Assembly: GCF_011620665.1 (NCBI RefSeq) | Contig: NZ_WOYQ01000002.1 | Coordinates: 1-58,232, forward strand | Direction of reading: 5' to 3' | DNA length: 58,232 bases | Source: Microbacterium sp. | GTDB lineage: Bacteria > Actinomycetota > Actinomycetes > Actinomycetales > Microbacteriaceae | Part shown: piece after piece, positions 30,285 to 38,959 of the stretch | Layout of the letters: every line of letters begins with the position of its first letter | Position numbering within the stretch: the stretch's first letter is position 1 | The notes under the pieces: model-generated | Told to the model about the DNA's origin: nothing | The model's input: the letters and a program-made list of their open reading frames with translations, nothing else | Database searches by the model: none | Translations under genes and position numbers: made by a program

Positions 30285-30962
30285 ATGTCGCTCAGATCAC
30301 CGTGGAGCTGCATCCTCTGGGACGTGGATGGAACCATGGTGGATGGGTCTGACGGCATCCTTCGGCGCCTCACACGAGCGCTGGAGATCCTTGGATTCCC
30401 GCCGCCGACGCGTGCGGAGCTCGTTCATTGGATCGGCCCACCCGTGCACGAATCGTTCCAGACGAACCTCGGTCTCACGCCCGATCAGGCGACCGCCGCC
30501 ACAGAGATGTACCGACGCATCGGTCACGCGGAAGGCTACACGTCCGGCGCCAAGCTGTATCCCGGCATCGGCAAGCTGATCACCGAGCTGGGCGCCGCCG
30601 GCATCCCGCAGGCGACAGCGAGCTCCAAACCCGAGGTTCAGGTCGCGGCCCTCGTCGAACACTTCGAACTTGCGCCGTATCTGCAAGCGGTCGTCGGCGC
30701 GACTCCGGATGAGAAAACCCTGGCTTCGAAGTCCGCGATCGTCGCCGAAGCGGTGCGACGCCTCGATGCCGTCGGCGTCGACACGACCAGGCCCGTCCTG
30801 ATCGGCGACCGCCATCACGACATCGAGGGTGGTGCCGCGCACGGCATTCCCGTCATCTTCGTGCGCTGGGGCTTCAGTTGGCCGCACGAAGGCGAGGGCG
30901 CCGCCGCCCAGGTTGATGACGTCGCACAGTTGAGAGCACTCCTGGTCGCGGACGGCGAGTGA
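30285..30962 (+). CDS. HAD family phosphatase, phosphoglycolate phosphatase-like
   Basis: 225 residues. Motif I DVDGT (13-17) supplies the nucleophile D13 and acid D15. Motif II is TASSKP near 112, motif III Lys is K in DEKTLASKS, and motif IV is IGDRHHDIEGG near 187. The helical cap lies between motifs I and II (about 20-90), as in subfamily IA phosphatases such as Gph/PpaX. The substrate is not decided by sequence. It lies 20 bases after nucS and ends at a strong hairpin shared with cspA. Confidence 0.87.
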   Translation: MSLRSPWSCILWDVDGTMVDGSDGILRRLTRALEILGFPPPTRAELVHWIGPPVHESFQTNLGLTPDQATAATEMYRRIGHAEGYTSGAKLYPGIGKLITELGAAGIPQATASSKPEVQVAALVEHFELAPYLQAVVGATPDEKTLASKSAIVAEAVRRLDAVGVDTTRPVLIGDRHHDIEGGAAHGIPVIFVRWGFSWPHEGEGAAAQVDDVAQLRALLVADGE

Positions 30963-31016
30963 GCGATGACCCCGCCCGACGAGGGACGGCTGACGCGAAT
31001 GGCGTGTGTAACGCCG

Positions 31017-31050
31017 AAGACGTCGTCGTCCTTTCGGACCACGACGTCTT
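31017..31050. terminator. Hairpin between the convergent HAD and cspA genes
   Basis: AAGACGTCGTCGTCC and GGACCACGACGTCTT pair at 14 of 15 positions around a 4-base loop (TTTC). It lies between converging genes and probably stops transcription in both directions. No T tract follows. Confidence 0.65.
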
Positions 31051-31090
31051 GGCGAAAGACTGGCGACCCGCTCTGCGGGCCGCGAGGTTT

Positions 31091-31297
31091 TCAGAGGGGT
31101 CGGATGTTCTCCGCCTGCAGGCCCTTGGGGCCCTGGGCGATCTCGAACTCGACGCGCTGGTTCTCCTCGAGGGAGCGGTAGCCGCTCGACTCGATGGCGG
31201 AGTAGTGGGCGAAGACGTCAGCGCCGCCCTCATCGGGAGCGATGAAGCCGAAGCCCTTCTCCGAGTTGAACCACTTGACGGTACCGCTGGTGCTCAT
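31091..31297 (-). CDS. Cold shock domain protein, CspA family
   Basis: 68 residues, a single cold-shock OB fold that binds single-stranded RNA/DNA. RNP1 (KGFGFI, about 15-20) and RNP2 (VFAHYSAI, about 29-36) are both intact, after the family start MSTGTVKWFN-like [15 protein letters not shown]. It has its own promoter with a leader of about 45 bases and no downstream partner on that strand. It may be constitutive or cold-induced; sequence alone does not tell. Confidence 0.96.
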   Translation of the reverse strand: MSTSGTVKWFNSEKGFGFIAPDEGGADVFAHYSAIESSGYRSLEENQRVEFEIAQGPKGLQAENIRPL

Positions 31298-31347
31298 GAA
31301 CTGCCTTACTTAATCGAGCTGTATTCGACGCAAGTGCGTCACGGCAC

Positions 31348-31353
31348 ATCCTA
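31348..31353 (-). promoter_or_regulatory. -10 box of the cspA promoter
   Basis: On the minus strand TAGGAT (within TATAGGAT) lies about 50 bases before the cspA ATG, leaving a short leader. A clear -35 was not seen. Confidence 0.4.
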
Positions 31354-31461
31354 TAGGTGTCGGCTGAGTGTGCGCCCCACCAGGGCACATGGTGACACAA
31401 ACGTTAACCATTCGGCCCGCCACGGAGCCGTCCCCGGGGTCTCCTGCTCATCGAGAAAAGA

Positions 31462-31501
31462 AGCGGCGGTTGGATCGAGTTCCTCGAGACCAACCGCCGC
31501 T
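31462..31501 (-). terminator. Intrinsic terminator downstream of tRNA-Leu
   Basis: A perfect 12-bp inverted repeat (AGCGGCGGTTGG / CCAACCGCCGCT) can extend inward through TCGAG/CTCGA. On the minus strand it is followed by TTCTTTTCTC, a usable T-rich tail. It lies 45 bases beyond the tRNA-Leu 3' end and is the clearest intrinsic terminator in the window. Confidence 0.85.
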
Positions 31502-31545
31502 GCGCATTTCTTGAATCCAAGGAGCTCAAGAGCTCAATGGGCCTG

Positions 31546-31629
31546 TGCGCGAGGGGGGACTTGAACCCCCACGCCCTTGCGGGCACTGGCACCTGAAGCC
31601 AGCGCGTCTACCTATTCCGCCACTCGCGC
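31546..31629 (-). tRNA. tRNA-Leu (anticodon CAG)
   Basis: 84-nt class II tRNA. The 7-bp acceptor stem GCGCGAG pairs with CTCGCGC, with discriminator A. The D arm is followed by anticodon stem CTGGC/GCCAG around loop TTCAGGT, giving CAG. A long variable arm (TGCCCGCAAGGGCG) and T arm GGGGGTTCAAGTCCCCC are present. CCA is not encoded. A strong terminator lies downstream. Confidence 0.97.
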
Positions 31630-31734
31630 GAACCGGCGTCACCACCGGGTCAACTTCCCGAGGATATCACGCAGGGTGCGCGGCTCGGCAATCCGCGCAG
31701 GGAGCGGCATCCGCGTGCTCTCAGTGTGAGCAAC

Positions 31735-31740
31735 TAGCAT
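31735..31740 (+). promoter_or_regulatory. -10 box of the fhaA-pknA operon promoter
   Basis: TAGCAT lies 33 bases before the fhaA GTG. A GAGGAG ribosome-binding site is present just before the start, so this message has a short leader. Confidence 0.45.
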
Positions 31741-31772
31741 GTACGCACCGGCCAGCACGCCAGAGGAGCCCC

Positions 31773-32504
31773 GTGGGACTACTTGACAGCTTCGAGAAGG
31801 GTCTCGAGCGCGCCGTCAACAGCGCGTTCGCGAAGACCTTCCGCAGTGGCGTTCAGCCCGTCGAGGTCGCTTCCGCTCTGCGCAGCGAGCTCGACGCGAA
31901 GGCCGTCGTCGTCAGCCGAGACCGCATTCTCGCGCCCAACACCTTCGTCGTGCGCCTCGCTCCGGCGGACGCCGAGCGGATGGATGCCCTGGGACCGACG
32001 CTCGAGCAGGAGTTGCATCGTCTGGTCGACACCCACGCCAAGGCGCAGGGCTTCAGCTTCGCCGGGCCCGTGACGATCGCGGTGAACGCGGATCCGCAGC
32101 TGCCGACCGGCACCGTCCGCGTCGATTCGCGGACCGCGGCCGGGGAGGTGTCGTGGCGAGGTGTCGTCGACATCGGCGGCGACCGGCATCCGCTCGCCAG
32201 GGGGCGCACGGTGATCGGCCGCGGGAGTGACGCTGACATCACAATCCCGGATGCCGGGACCAGCCGCCGGCACGTGGAGATCCTGTGGGACGGCGAGCGC
32301 GCGATGGTGCGCGACCTGCAGTCGACCAACGGGACGATACTCGACGGACGCAAGGTGTCCGAGGCTCCTCTCCCCCCGGACTCGGTGGTCACGATCGGGC
32401 GCACCGACATCGCCTTCCATGTCATCGCGGAGGCGACGCCGCGGCGGCCGTCGAGGTCCGCCGCCGATGCGACACGCGCCTTCGGCCCCGGGGGAACGTC
32501 GTGA
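31773..32504 (+). CDS. fhaA: FhaA, DUF3662 and FHA domain protein
   Basis: 243 residues. The N-terminal DUF3662 domain (about 1-115, GLLDSFEKGLERAVNSAFAKTF) is characteristic of actinobacterial FhaA. A linker leads to a C-terminal FHA domain (about 145-230) with the phosphothreonine-binding elements GR near 147-149 and 151, SRRHVEI and STNGT. FhaA binds phosphorylated partners of the Ser/Thr kinases, such as the flippase regulator MviN in mycobacteria, and helps control peptidoglycan synthesis. It is first in a chain of overlapping genes. GAGGAG precedes GTG 31773. Confidence 0.9.
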   Translation: MGLLDSFEKGLERAVNSAFAKTFRSGVQPVEVASALRSELDAKAVVVSRDRILAPNTFVVRLAPADAERMDALGPTLEQELHRLVDTHAKAQGFSFAGPVTIAVNADPQLPTGTVRVDSRTAAGEVSWRGVVDIGGDRHPLARGRTVIGRGSDADITIPDAGTSRRHVEILWDGERAMVRDLQSTNGTILDGRKVSEAPLPPDSVVTIGRTDIAFHVIAEATPRRPSRSAADATRAFGPGGTS

Positions 32505-33028
32505 GCGTACTCACCCTTCTGCTCCTGCAGATCGGCTTCCTGGTGTTGCTCTGGTTCTTCGTCTTCGCCGTGGTCTACTCGCTGCGGGCCGACCTGTTCG
32601 GCGTGACCGTGCGCAAGATGCCCGACCCGGTGCCCGCGGCAGCGCCGGCATCGGCGCCGGGCCACGCGGCGACCGAGCAGATCGTGCCGGCGGCCGCATC
32701 CGCGCCGGCCGCCACGAGATCGGCCGCCACGCGTGACGCGGTCGCGCGCATCGTCATCACGAGCGGACCCAAAGCGGGGCTCGAGTTGCCGCTCGGCTCC
32801 GAGCCGCTCACGATCGGGCGATCGAGCGAGTCCGGCCTCGTGATCCGCGACGACTACACCTCCAGCCACCACGCCCGCCTTCTGCTGTGGGGCGACCAGT
32901 GGATGATCCAGGACCTCGACTCGACGAACGGCACGTGGCACGACGGTCAGCGCGTGAGCACGCCCACGGCCGTGCGCATCGGTGCACCGATCAAGGTCGG
33001 CGCCACGACGTTCGAGCTGCGGAAGTAG
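32501..33028 (+). CDS. fhaB: FhaB (FipA-interacting type), membrane-anchored FHA protein
   Basis: 175 residues. One N-terminal membrane helix (about 4-27) is followed by an Ala/Pro-rich linker and a C-terminal FHA domain (about 85-170) with IGRSSES, SSHHARL and STNGTW. GTG 32501 overlaps the fhaA stop as GTGA. FhaB/FwrA-type proteins bring Thr-phosphorylated division or wall proteins to the membrane. It precedes the phosphatase gene pstP by 13 bases. Confidence 0.9.
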   Translation: MSVLTLLLLQIGFLVLLWFFVFAVVYSLRADLFGVTVRKMPDPVPAAAPASAPGHAATEQIVPAAASAPAATRSAATRDAVARIVITSGPKAGLELPLGSEPLTIGRSSESGLVIRDDYTSSHHARLLLWGDQWMIQDLDSTNGTWHDGQRVSTPTAVRIGAPIKVGATTFELRK

Positions 33029-33041
33029 CGTTCCCACCGCC

Positions 33042-34280
33042 ATGGCCTTCGAAGGATCCAGCGTCGCCATCTCCCACACGGGGAAGGTGCGCTCCAATAA
33101 TCAGGACTCGGGCTACAGCGGCTCGAACCTGTTCGTCGTCGCTGACGGCATGGGCGGCCACGCCGGAGGCGACGTCGCGTCGAGCCTGGCCGTCCAGCGG
33201 CTGAAGGACCTCGATCACCCGTTCCCGACGCCGAGCGATGCCGAGAGCGCCCTGCGCGATGCGATCGGCGAGATCGCGACGCAGCTCATCGAAACGGTCG
33301 CCGAGCGCCCCGAACTGGCCGGGATGGGGACGACGGTCAGCGCCCTGGCGATGGTCGACGACTATGCCGTCATCGCCCACATCGGCGACTCGCGCATCTA
33401 TCTCTATCGCGATGGCGTGCTCACGCAGATCACCGCCGATCACACCTTCGTCCAGCGACTGGTCGACTCGGGACGGATCACGCCGGAGGAGGCACGCTTC
33501 CATCCGCGCCGCTCGGTGCTCATGCGCGTGCTCGGCGACATGGATCCCGACCCCGACGTGGATACATTCATCATGCCGACGCAGCAAGGTGACCGCTGGT
33601 TGCTGTGCTCGGACGGCCTCTGCGGTGTCGTCGACGATGCGCACACCCAGAAGGCGCTGAGCCAGCGCCTCGCACCGGGGCGGACAGCGGATCTACTGCT
33701 CAAGCAGACGCTGGATGCCGGGGCCCCCGACAACGTGACGATCGTCATCGCCGACGTGGGGGGCAACCACCCTCTCTTCAGCGGAACGCCCACAATCGTC
33801 GGATCGGCCTCGAATCCGCAGGGCATCGAGGTTCCCGCGGTGCGCCCCGGCCGGACCAACTGGCTGCACCCGAACCGCCAGGCCGCCAACGAGCCCACGC
33901 ATTTCGAGCCGGCGGTCGAGTTCCTCGAAGAACTCATCGAGGAAGACCGGCGACGCGGCCGACGACGACGTCGCTGGTGGACCGTGGGCTTCGTCATGAT
34001 CCTCGCCGCCATCGCCGCCTCATTGTTCGGCGCATACACCTGGACGCAGACGCGCTATTTCGTCGGCGCGGACGACGACTCCGTCGTGATCTTCCGCGGC
34101 ATCCAGCAGGATATCGGGCCGATCCCGCTGTCCTCCGTCTACGATGACACCGGCATCCTGCTCGCCGACCTGCCCATGTATCAGCGGATGGCCGTCGAAG
34201 CGACGATCTCGGCTCGGTCGGTTGCTGACGCAAGCGCAATCGTCGCCAACCTGCGCCCGATGACGGGAGGAACCCCGTGA
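33042..34280 (+). CDS. pstP: PstP, PP2C-type Ser/Thr phosphatase
   Basis: 412 residues. The metal-dependent PP2C domain (about 1-240) shows all core motifs: VRSNNQDSG, VADGMGGHAGGD, HIGDSRIY, LLCSDGLCGVV and DNVTIVIADV. An Arg-rich stretch (RRRGRRRRRW) is followed by one membrane helix (about 315-338) and a small extracytoplasmic domain. It reverses phosphorylation by the kinases encoded downstream. Its stop overlaps the rodA start as GTGA. Confidence 0.94.
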   Translation: MAFEGSSVAISHTGKVRSNNQDSGYSGSNLFVVADGMGGHAGGDVASSLAVQRLKDLDHPFPTPSDAESALRDAIGEIATQLIETVAERPELAGMGTTVSALAMVDDYAVIAHIGDSRIYLYRDGVLTQITADHTFVQRLVDSGRITPEEARFHPRRSVLMRVLGDMDPDPDVDTFIMPTQQGDRWLLCSDGLCGVVDDAHTQKALSQRLAPGRTADLLLKQTLDAGAPDNVTIVIADVGGNHPLFSGTPTIVGSASNPQGIEVPAVRPGRTNWLHPNRQAANEPTHFEPAVEFLEELIEEDRRRGRRRRRWWTVGFVMILAAIAASLFGAYTWTQTRYFVGADDDSVVIFRGIQQDIGPIPLSSVYDDTGILLADLPMYQRMAVEATISARSVADASAIVANLRPMTGGTP

Positions 34281-35653
34281 CCGACACCGTCGAGACGGAC
34301 ACCGCCGTCGTCAAGGCCTTGCGCCGGCTGCGGCTGCCGCAGACTCAGCGCAACCGCGAGCTCGGGCTGCTGCTGTTCGCCTTCCTCATCAATGGAGCAG
34401 CCGTCGCCCTCGTGCAGCTGGGCGCCGAGGGACAGGTCGACGCGACGTTCCTGTACTACTGCGGCGTCCTGACGGTTCTCGTCCTGATCCTGCACTTCGT
34501 GCTCCGCTTCACCGCGCGGGCCGCCGATCCGTTCGTCGTCCCGATCGCCACGGTGCTCTCGGGTCTCGGGCTCGCGATGATCTACCGCCTCGACATCGCC
34601 GACGACCTCTCCGGCTGGGCTGCGTTCTCCACCCGCCAGCTGGCCTGGCTCGCGATAGCGATCGCCGGGGCCACGGCGGTCGTGCTCTTCCTGCGCAACT
34701 ACCGGGTCCTCTTCCGCTATACGTATGTCTTCGGCTTCGTGGGCATCGGCCTGCTGCTGCTGCCGCTTGTCCCGGGGCTGGGCGTCGACGCGGGTGCCGA
34801 TGTCTGGGTATCGGTCGGCGGTGTGTTCTCGTTCCAGCCCGGTGAGCTCGCGAAGCTCGCGCTGGCGGTGTTCTTCGCCGGCTACCTCGTGCGCACGCGT
34901 GAATCGCTGACCTCGGTCGGCACTCGATTCCTCGGGATGACGTGGCCGCGGGCGCGCGAACTCGGGCCGCTGCTGATGATCTGGGCCGCGTCGATGGCGA
35001 TCATCATCTTCCAGCGCGATCTCGGAACCGGCCTCCTGATCTTCGGCATGTTCGTCGCGATGCTCTACGCCGCCACCGGACGAACGAGCTGGGTGCTCAT
35101 CGGCGTCGCGCTCGCCGCCTCGGGGGCCTTCCTGGCCGCGCGGATCCTGCCCTACGTCGGCGCGCGCTTCACGAACTGGCTCGACGCCTTCAACCCCGAG
35201 CACATCAACGACTCGAGCTACCAGCTCGTCAGCGGCATCTTCGGCCTCGCCCAGGGCGGACTCATCGGCACCGGACTCGGCCGGGGTCGCCCCGACCTCA
35301 CCCCCCTCGCGCACAGCGACTACATCTTCCCCAGCCTCGGCGAAGAACTCGGGCTGGTCGGTGGATTCGCGATCCTGTGCCTGTACATGGTGTTCACGAG
35401 CCGTGGCCTCCGCATCGGCATCGCCGGGCAGGACGACTTCGGCAAGCTCCTGGCCACCGGGCTGTCCTTCACGGTCGCGCTGCAGGTGTTCATCATGGTC
35501 GGGGGCGTCACTCGCCTCATTCCCCTCACCGGCCTGACGACCCCGTTCCTGGCGGCCGGCGGCTCGTCGCTCGTGGCGAACTGGCTGACCGTCGCCCTGT
35601 TGCTGCGCATCTCGGATGCTGTCCGCTCCCGCCCCCGGGTGGTGATCGGATGA
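34277..35653 (+). CDS. rodA: RodA/FtsW family peptidoglycan polymerase
   Basis: 458 residues with about 10-12 membrane helices. It is a SEDS glycosyltransferase that polymerises lipid II with its partner transpeptidase PbpA, encoded next. Family segments include GVFSFQPGELAKLALAVFFAGYLV, IIFQRDLGTGLLIFGMFVAMLYA, the loop FNPEHINDSSYQLVSGIFGLAQGGLIGTGLGRG and DYIFPSLGEELGLVGG. GTG 34277 overlaps pstP, and the stop overlaps pbpA by ATGA. Confidence 0.94.
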   Translation: MTDTVETDTAVVKALRRLRLPQTQRNRELGLLLFAFLINGAAVALVQLGAEGQVDATFLYYCGVLTVLVLILHFVLRFTARAADPFVVPIATVLSGLGLAMIYRLDIADDLSGWAAFSTRQLAWLAIAIAGATAVVLFLRNYRVLFRYTYVFGFVGIGLLLLPLVPGLGVDAGADVWVSVGGVFSFQPGELAKLALAVFFAGYLVRTRESLTSVGTRFLGMTWPRARELGPLLMIWAASMAIIIFQRDLGTGLLIFGMFVAMLYAATGRTSWVLIGVALAASGAFLAARILPYVGARFTNWLDAFNPEHINDSSYQLVSGIFGLAQGGLIGTGLGRGRPDLTPLAHSDYIFPSLGEELGLVGGFAILCLYMVFTSRGLRIGIAGQDDFGKLLATGLSFTVALQVFIMVGGVTRLIPLTGLTTPFLAAGGSSLVANWLTVALLLRISDAVRSRPRVVIG

Positions 35654-37107
35654 CGAAGGAGCTCCGCCGCCTCAGCATCGTCATGCTCGTCATGTTCGTC
35701 GGTCTCTTCGGAGCGATCAGCTGGATCCAGGTCGTCCAGGCCGGCGAGCTCGGCGCAAACCCGGACAACAAGCGCGCTCTGTACGATTCATACGAAGTGC
35801 AGCGCGGCTCGATCCTCGCCGGTGACACCGTGATCGCCTCGTCGGTGCCCAGCGGAGACCTCTACAGCTGGATACGCACCTATCCGGACGCTGACATGTG
35901 GGCGCCGGTCACTGGATACATCAACCCTGTACTCGGATCATCGACGGGACTCGAACACGCGATGAACGCACTGCTCGCCGGCACCGACAGCTCGCAGTTC
36001 CTCTCCCGCGTGGACCGGATCGTCACCGGTCAGCCGCCCCGCGGGTCCAACGTCATCCTGTCGCTGGACCCCACCCTTCAGAGGGTCGCCTACGACGCGC
36101 TCGGTGACTACGAGGGGGCGGTGGTCGCGATGGATCCGAAGACCGGCCGCATTCTCGCGATGGTCACGAGCCCGAGCTACGACACGAATGTGCTGGCATC
36201 GCACGACACGACCACGGTGCTGGCCGACTATGACGCGCTCGTGAACAACGCGCTCGCACCGCTAGACAACCGTGCCATCGCGGGCAAGCTCAACCCTCCC
36301 GGGTCGACGTTCAAGCTCGTCGTGGCCTCTGCGGCGCTCGCATCGGGCAACTACACCCCCGAATCGACGTTCGACAACCCCGCGCGATACACGCTTCCGG
36401 GAACCTCGACGGAGATCAGCAACTTCGATGGCGGAACCTGCGGCGACGGTGCCCAGGCGACGCTGGCGACCGCGCTCCGGCTCAGCTGCAACATCCCGAT
36501 GGCACAGCTCGCCGTCGCTCTCGGTGACGATGCGATCCGCGCCGAGGCGGAGAAGTACGGGTTCAACACGAGCTTCGAGACGCCGCTGGTCACGACGGCG
36601 TCGGTGTACCCGCGAGCCTTGTCCGATGACAAGACGGCGCTCACCGGCTTCGGTCAGGGAGATGTCATCGCAACCCCGCTGCAGATGGCGATGGTCGCGG
36701 GCGGCATCGCCAACGATGGGGTCGTCATGAACCCGCAGATGGTCGATCGCGTCGTGGCTCCCGACCTGTCCGTGCAGCGGAGCACCGAGAGCACCGAATT
36801 CGCGCGCGCTCTCCCCGCCGACCTCGCTGCCACGATGACCTCGATGATGGTGGCCAATGTCAGTGCCGGCGCGGCCAGCGGTGCAAGAATAGACGGCGTC
36901 GACGTCGCCGGGAAGACCGGCACCGCGGAGCAGGGTCCGGGAGACCCGTACACCTTCTGGTTCACCGGATTCGCTCCTGCAAGCGACCCCCGGGTCGTCG
37001 TCGCAGTCTTGATCGAGAACGGTGGAGGGCTCGGGCAATCCGGCACGAGCAACGGGATCGCGGCCCCCATCGCGAAGAAAGTCATTGAGGCGGTGCTGAG
37101 CAGATGA
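35650..37107 (+). CDS. pbpA: PbpA, class B penicillin-binding protein
   Basis: 485 residues. One N-terminal membrane anchor (about 8-28) leads to a dimerisation region and a C-terminal transpeptidase domain. The catalytic motifs are S219-x-x-K222 in PPGSTFKL, S279-x-N281 in LSCNI, and K422-T-G in AGKTGTAEQ. It cross-links peptidoglycan with RodA. The gene is locked between rodA and pknA by 4-base overlaps, consistent with control by the adjacent phosphorylation genes. Confidence 0.95.
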   Translation: MTKELRRLSIVMLVMFVGLFGAISWIQVVQAGELGANPDNKRALYDSYEVQRGSILAGDTVIASSVPSGDLYSWIRTYPDADMWAPVTGYINPVLGSSTGLEHAMNALLAGTDSSQFLSRVDRIVTGQPPRGSNVILSLDPTLQRVAYDALGDYEGAVVAMDPKTGRILAMVTSPSYDTNVLASHDTTTVLADYDALVNNALAPLDNRAIAGKLNPPGSTFKLVVASAALASGNYTPESTFDNPARYTLPGTSTEISNFDGGTCGDGAQATLATALRLSCNIPMAQLAVALGDDAIRAEAEKYGFNTSFETPLVTTASVYPRALSDDKTALTGFGQGDVIATPLQMAMVAGGIANDGVVMNPQMVDRVVAPDLSVQRSTESTEFARALPADLAATMTSMMVANVSAGAASGARIDGVDVAGKTGTAEQGPGDPYTFWFTGFAPASDPRVVVAVLIENGGGLGQSGTSNGIAAPIAKKVIEAVLSR

Positions 37108-38873
37108 GACCGACGCAAGGTGTGAGCTTCGGCGGGCGCTACGAACTGGAGTCCCGGATCGCCATCGGCGGTATGGGGGAGGTCTGGGAGGCCACCGATC
37201 ACGTGATCGGGCGAACCGTCGCGATCAAGATCCTCAAAGACGAGTACATGGGCGACCCGGGCTTCCTCGAGCGCTTCCGCGCCGAGGCCCGACACGCGGC
37301 TCTGGTCAACCACGAGGGAATCGCCAGCGTCTTCGATTACGGCGAGGAGAACGGGTCTGCGTTCCTCGTGATGGAGCTCGTTCCGGGCGAGGCGCTGTCG
37401 ACGATCCTCGAACGCGACGGCACGCTATCGACCGACAAGACTCTTGACATCGTCGCGCAGACGGCGGCGGCTCTCCAGGCCGCCCACGCGGCCGGACTCG
37501 TCCATCGCGACATCAAGCCCGGCAATCTCCTGATCACCCCGGACGGCCGGGTGAAGATCACCGACTTCGGGATCGCACGCATCGCCGATCAGGTTCCGCT
37601 GACGGCGACCGGTCAGGTCATGGGAACGGTCCAGTACCTCTCTCCGGAGCAGGCCTCGGGCCACTCTGCCTCACCGGCGACCGATATCTACTCGCTCGGC
37701 ATCGTCGCGTTCGAATCGCTGGCCGGCAAACGTCCCTTCACGGGCGAGTCCCAGGTGGCGATCGCGATGGCCCAGATCAACGATGCGCCCCCGCCACTGC
37801 CGAGCACCATCGGTGAGCCGGTCCGGAATCTCGTCTTGAGCATGATCGCGAAAAAGCCCGAGGACCGCCCTGCGACGGCGTCAGCCGTCGCTCGCGCAGC
37901 GACGGCGCTGCGCCGGGGCGACATCGCCGGTGCGGCCGCGATCGTTCCCGCGATCGCCGGGACGGCCGCCCTCGAGGGCGTCACCCAGCTCTTGAGTCGT
38001 GGTGGCCTCGCGACCGAGGATGCCACCCGCATCCTCCCGGCGGCCGCCGAAGTCGGCGCGCGCGCGGTCGAGGCGACGCCCGAGAAGAAGAAGCGCAGTC
38101 CGTGGACATGGCCGCTGATCGCGCTCATCGCGATCCTTGTGCTCGTGCTCGGGGGCAGCGTGTTCGCGCTCTTCGGCAACACCACACCCGAACCGGCGCC
38201 CTCGTCGTCGCCCCCCGAGTCTTCCGCCGAGTCTTCCGCCGAGTCTTCCGCCGCACCGACCCCGTCGGACACGCCGACACCCGAGCCGACGACGGTCCAG
38301 ATCGATACGCTCGGGTTCCTCGGCCAGACGTGCGCGCAGGCGACCACGATCGCCAACACCTACAAGATGACCGCGGTCACGTGCACGATCGGATCCGTGG
38401 CCGCTCCGAGCGCCGATCAAGAGGGCCTCATCTACGAGACCAACCCGGTCTCGGGGACCGTGCGGCTCGACCAGCAGGTGACGCTCACCGCCTACGGCCC
38501 GATGACGCCGATGGACACTCCCGGCGCACCCGTGATTCAAATCGACGGCGCGTCGTCACCGACTGTCGAGGCCGGAGCAACCGCCACGATCAACTGGACC
38601 GGCTACACGTGCCCCTCCGGTTCGAGCACGGTGAAGTCGTACAACGTGACCCTCACCAACGGCGTCTTCCAGTCCAATGGCCAGTCCAGCGGAACCTTCA
38701 GCGCGAATGACCGTCCGGTGCCGGTGACCGTCGCGAGCGAGGTCGGCCGCATCCTCACCGCGCAGTACACCGTCACCTGCACGGGGGAATCGGGCGACCG
38801 GACATCGGCATCCTCGCAAGAGGTGCAGGCGACGATCATTCCCGCTGCCGCGCCCGACCCCGAAGCCCCTTAA
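37104..38873 (+). CDS. pknA: Membrane Ser/Thr protein kinase (PknA position) with PASTA-like and Ig-like ectodomain
   Basis: 589 residues. The kinase domain (about 12-275) is complete: glycine loop [11 protein letters not shown]42, HRD with D136, and DFG with D154. A juxtamembrane linker, basic KKKR stop and helix (about 335-360) follow. The outside part starts with a Ser/Pro-rich stalk with three ESSA repeats. Next is a PASTA-like unit with two Cys (about 395-470). A beta-rich, Ig-like domain (about 475-585, [25 protein letters not shown]) comes last. Mycobacterial PknA lacks such an ectodomain. It overlaps pbpA by ATGA. Confidence 0.9.
   Translation: MRPTQGVSFGGRYELESRIAIGGMGEVWEATDHVIGRTVAIKILKDEYMGDPGFLERFRAEARHAALVNHEGIASVFDYGEENGSAFLVMELVPGEALSTILERDGTLSTDKTLDIVAQTAAALQAAHAAGLVHRDIKPGNLLITPDGRVKITDFGIARIADQVPLTATGQVMGTVQYLSPEQASGHSASPATDIYSLGIVAFESLAGKRPFTGESQVAIAMAQINDAPPPLPSTIGEPVRNLVLSMIAKKPEDRPATASAVARAATALRRGDIAGAAAIVPAIAGTAALEGVTQLLSRGGLATEDATRILPAAAEVGARAVEATPEKKKRSPWTWPLIALIAILVLVLGGSVFALFGNTTPEPAPSSSPPESSAESSAESSAAPTPSDTPTPEPTTVQIDTLGFLGQTCAQATTIANTYKMTAVTCTIGSVAAPSADQEGLIYETNPVSGTVRLDQQVTLTAYGPMTPMDTPGAPVIQIDGASSPTVEAGATATINWTGYTCPSGSSTVKSYNVTLTNGVFQSNGQSSGTFSANDRPVPVTVASEVGRILTAQYTVTCTGESGDRTSASSQEVQATIIPAAAPDPEAP
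38217..38252 (+). repeat. Three tandem 12-bp repeats in the kinase stalk
   Basis: GAGTCTTCCGCC is repeated three times without interruption and encodes ESSA three times in the extracellular stalk of the kinase. Such a repeat could change length by slippage. Confidence 0.9.
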
Positions 38874-38959
38874 AGCGGTACCGGTGGCTGACACCGGATC
38901 GTGAGAACGCGCCTGGGGGGCGTCGGTTAGGCTGGCTACGAGTCAGTCCAGGGAGTGAT

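Noticed and set aside
31017..31050. Strong inverted repeat considered as an insertion-sequence end or small RNA
   Set aside because: Position between convergent genes and short loop fit a bidirectional terminator better.
38217..38252. Tandem repeats considered as a CRISPR-like or mobile repeat
   Set aside because: Only three 12-bp copies, contiguous and in frame within a kinase gene.
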